This document shows positions 5,656-7,421 of a DNA stretch of 7,421 bases, piece by piece. The first letter of the stretch is position 1. Every line of letters begins with the position of its first letter. The position numbers and the translations under genes were made by a program. The stretch spans positions 1-7,421 of the forward strand of contig CADCOV010000264.1 of assembly GCA_902803185.1 (NCBI GenBank). The letters run 5' to 3'. A model generated the notes under the pieces. It was not told the DNA's origin. It saw only the letters and a list, made by a program, of their open reading frames with translations, and did no database searches. The stretch comes from an uncultured Eubacteriales bacterium. GTDB lineage: Bacteria; Bacillota; Clostridia; Peptostreptococcales; Anaerovoracaceae.

Positions 5656-7421
5656 ATGGGTATTCTAAATGTACTGACATTATTTGGTGGTCTCGCCATG
5701 TTCCTCTACGGCATGAGGCTCATGGGAGACGGCCTGAAGGAAGGCTCCTCCGGCACTCTGAAGATGGCCATGGAGCACGTGACGAACAACGCCTTCAAGG
5801 CGTTCCTGCTCGGCGTCGCTGTCACCGCGGTCATCCAGTCCTCCACTGCCACCATCGTGATCACCTCCGGCCTCGTCGCCGCGGGCATCATCACCCTGAA
5901 GCAGTCCCTGGGCATCGTGATCGGCGCGAACGTGGGCACCACGGTCACCGGCCAGATCATCCGGCTCCTGGACATCGACTCGGAGGCGGGATCGATCCTG
6001 CAGTTTTTCAAGCCGTCCACCCTGGCGCCGGTGGCACTCATCATCGGCATCATCCTCATCATGGGCTTCAACTTCCGGAAGGCCAAGACCATCGGCAGTA
6101 TCGCCATCGGCTTCGGCATCCTGTTCTCCGGCCTCCTCAACATGACCGGCGCGGTGAACTCCCTGGCGGAGACCGGTTTCTTTGATTCGCTCTTTTCCAG
6201 GCTCAGCAGCAATCCGCTGGTGGGCTACCTGATCGGTGCGGCGGTCGCCTTCATCCTGCAGAGCTCCTCCGCCACCATCGGCATCCTGCAGAGTTTTTCC
6301 ATGTCCGGCGCTCTGACCTTCAGCGCGATCTACGCGGTCATCGTCGGCATCTATCTCGGGGACTGCGTCACCACCGCCATCGTCTGTTCCATCGGCGCCA
6401 AGGCGGAGGCCCGTCGGGTCGGCATGGTGAACATCCTCTTCAACCTGAGCGAGACCGTCCTGGTCCTCACCGTCGTCGCGGTCCTCAAGGCCGCCGGCGT
6501 CCTGGACGGCATCTGGGAGCAGGTGGTGAACCCGGGCTTCATCGCCAACACCAACACCATCTTCAACCTGAGCTGCGCCCTGCTCCTCTTCCCGATGCTC
6601 CCGGTCTACGAGAAGCTCTCCCGGAAGATCGTCAAAGACGACCCGGAGAGCCCGTTCAAGTACAAGGCCCAGCTGGAGGCCCTCTCTCCGACCTTCTTCT
6701 CCACCCCGGCCCTGGCGCTGAGAAGCTGCTACGACTGCCTCCTCACCATGTTCTACGCCTCCCGCCGGAACATCGAGGCCGCGTTCTCCCTGCTCCACCA
6801 CTACGATGAGAAGGTGCTTGGGGAGATCACTGCGGAGGAGGAGAACATCGACCGCCTGGCCGACGGCGTCAGCCGGTACCTGGTCGAGCTGTCCTCCCGC
6901 CTCTCCGACGATCTCCACATCACGATCCTGAACCATTACTACAAGGTCGTGCCGGAATTCGAGCGCCTGGGGGATCACGCGATGAACATCGCCGAGACCG
7001 CCGCCGATCTGGAACAGAGGGGGCTGCCGTTCTCCGGTACCGCCCTGCAGGAGATCCTCATCCTGGAGGACCTGATCGGCCGGATCCTGGACCAGACGGA
7101 GCAGACCTTCAAGAAGCGGGACGTGGAAGCAGCCTACAGCATCGAGCCTCTCGAGGAGGTGGTGGATGACATGGTCCTCACCATGAAGAACAACCACCTG
7201 AAGCGCTTGTCCGTCGGCGCCTGCAACATCTACTCCGGCACCGACTTCATGGACCTGCTCGCCGACATCGAGAGGATCTCCGACATCTGCTCCAACGTGG
7301 GCCTCGCCACCGTGACCCGGGTCAAGCCGGAACTCGCCGACAAGACCCACGACTACGCCTACTTCCTCCACTCCGGCCGGGACGAGGCCTTCAACCTCCA
7401 GTACAAGGCCGCCCACGAGGA
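5656..7421 (+). CDS. Second Na+/phosphate cotransporter paralog with PhoU-like domain, C-terminus outside window
   Basis: The first 588 residues of an NptA-type Na/Pi cotransporter fused to a PhoU-like domain; by comparison with the 612-residue paralog only the last few tens of residues are missing. The first repeat is canonical: IQSSTATIVI (60-69) and GANVGT (90-95). The second has LQSSSATIGIL (201-211), but the following motif reads G231-IYLGD, with Tyr at 233 where the paralog has Asn. The PhoU-like tail (about 345-560) has E436-RLGD and E539-RISD. The segment LFGGLAMFLYGM is identical in both paralogs and fixes the start: ATG 5656 places it at residue 9, against 10 in the paralog. No ribosome site precedes it and a TATAAT lies at 5644-5649, suggesting a leaderless mRNA. 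Predicted role: Na+-coupled transport of phosphate or a related anion. It is divergent from mutY and presumably independently regulated. Confidence 0.92.
   Translation, partial: MGILNVLTLFGGLAMFLYGMRLMGDGLKEGSSGTLKMAMEHVTNNAFKAFLLGVAVTAVIQSSTATIVITSGLVAAGIITLKQSLGIVIGANVGTTVTGQIIRLLDIDSEAGSILQFFKPSTLAPVALIIGIILIMGFNFRKAKTIGSIAIGFGILFSGLLNMTGAVNSLAETGFFDSLFSRLSSNPLVGYLIGAAVAFILQSSSATIGILQSFSMSGALTFSAIYAVIVGIYLGDCVTTAIVCSIGAKAEARRVGMVNILFNLSETVLVLTVVAVLKAAGVLDGIWEQVVNPGFIANTNTIFNLSCALLLFPMLPVYEKLSRKIVKDDPESPFKYKAQLEALSPTFFSTPALALRSCYDCLLTMFYASRRNIEAAFSLLHHYDEKVLGEITAEEENIDRLADGVSRYLVELSSRLSDDLHITILNHYYKVVPEFERLGDHAMNIAETAADLEQRGLPFSGTALQEILILEDLIGRILDQTEQTFKKRDVEAAYSIEPLEEVVDDMVLTMKNNHLKRLSVGACNIYSGTDFMDLLADIERISDICSNVGLATVTRVKPELADKTHDYAYFLHSGRDEAFNLQYKAAHE

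Noticed and set aside
4415..5668. A 417-codon plus-strand open frame opposite mutY.
   Set aside because: Arg/Pro/His/Val-rich antisense product; MutY motifs are complete on the other strand.
5652..5700. The ATG at 5652 just before the second transporter.
   Set aside because: It is in a different frame and gives an Arg/His-rich product; ATG 5656 gives the conserved transporter N-terminus.
5680..7416. A 578-codon minus-strand open frame opposite the second transporter gene.
   Set aside because: Same antisense composition; the plus strand encodes a clear Na/Pi cotransporter with PhoU domain.
1..7421. Search for tRNA, rRNA, CRISPR repeats, insertion sequences and attachment sites.
   Set aside because: No cloverleaf-like segment, regularly spaced repeat, transposase motif or flanking duplication was seen by eye; the intergenic spaces are short and explained by promoters and terminators.

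Overview
The window looks like chromosomal DNA from a high-GC member of the Bacillota, most likely class Clostridia. This is inferred from strong AGGAGG-type ribosome sites, TATAAT promoters with TGn extensions, Gram-positive style lipoproteins, and a MutY with a C-x7-C-x2-C-x5-C iron-sulfur spacing and an FTH motif that I associate with clostridial MutY. Nothing identifies a genus. I see no mobile element, CRISPR array, rRNA or tRNA. Coding density is high and no gene-free stretch exceeds about 160 bases.

Layout. (1) 1-393, minus: the N-terminal part of a lipoprotein with six tandem Asp-Asp-Lys triplets, running off the left edge, with its own promoter (about 419-434). (2) 551-3329, minus: a two-gene operon, a Na+/phosphate cotransporter with a PhoU-like tail (TTG start) followed by an alpha/beta hydrolase of the monoacylglycerol-lipase/lysophospholipase type. 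It is driven by an extended -10 promoter at 3377-3385 and ends at a strong terminator at 488-517. (3) 3440-5506, minus: a three-gene operon, mutY (adenine glycosylase), a lipoprotein whose C-terminal half looks like a bacterial EndoU ribonuclease, and a 113-residue unrecognised protein whose ATG lies one base after the EndoU stop. It is driven by an extended -10 promoter at 5532-5540 and ends at a terminator overlapping the last stop codon (3415-3444). (4) 5656 to the right edge, plus: a second, divergent Na/Pi cotransporter-PhoU paralog, transcribed away from mutY. A perfect TATAAT ends six bases before its ATG and no Shine-Dalgarno is visible, so its mRNA may be leaderless.

How the genes may work together. 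The two NptA/PhoU paralogs suggest that phosphate (or related anion) handling matters here, with the first linked to a lipid-active hydrolase. The most interesting unit is the EndoU lipoprotein plus its translationally coupled small partner. This resembles the arrangement of a nuclease toxin and its immunity protein, but the nuclease is carried on a lipoprotein anchor rather than on a large polymorphic toxin, and it shares an operon with a DNA repair gene. The EndoU call rests on motif reading alone; the immunity role is inference from position.
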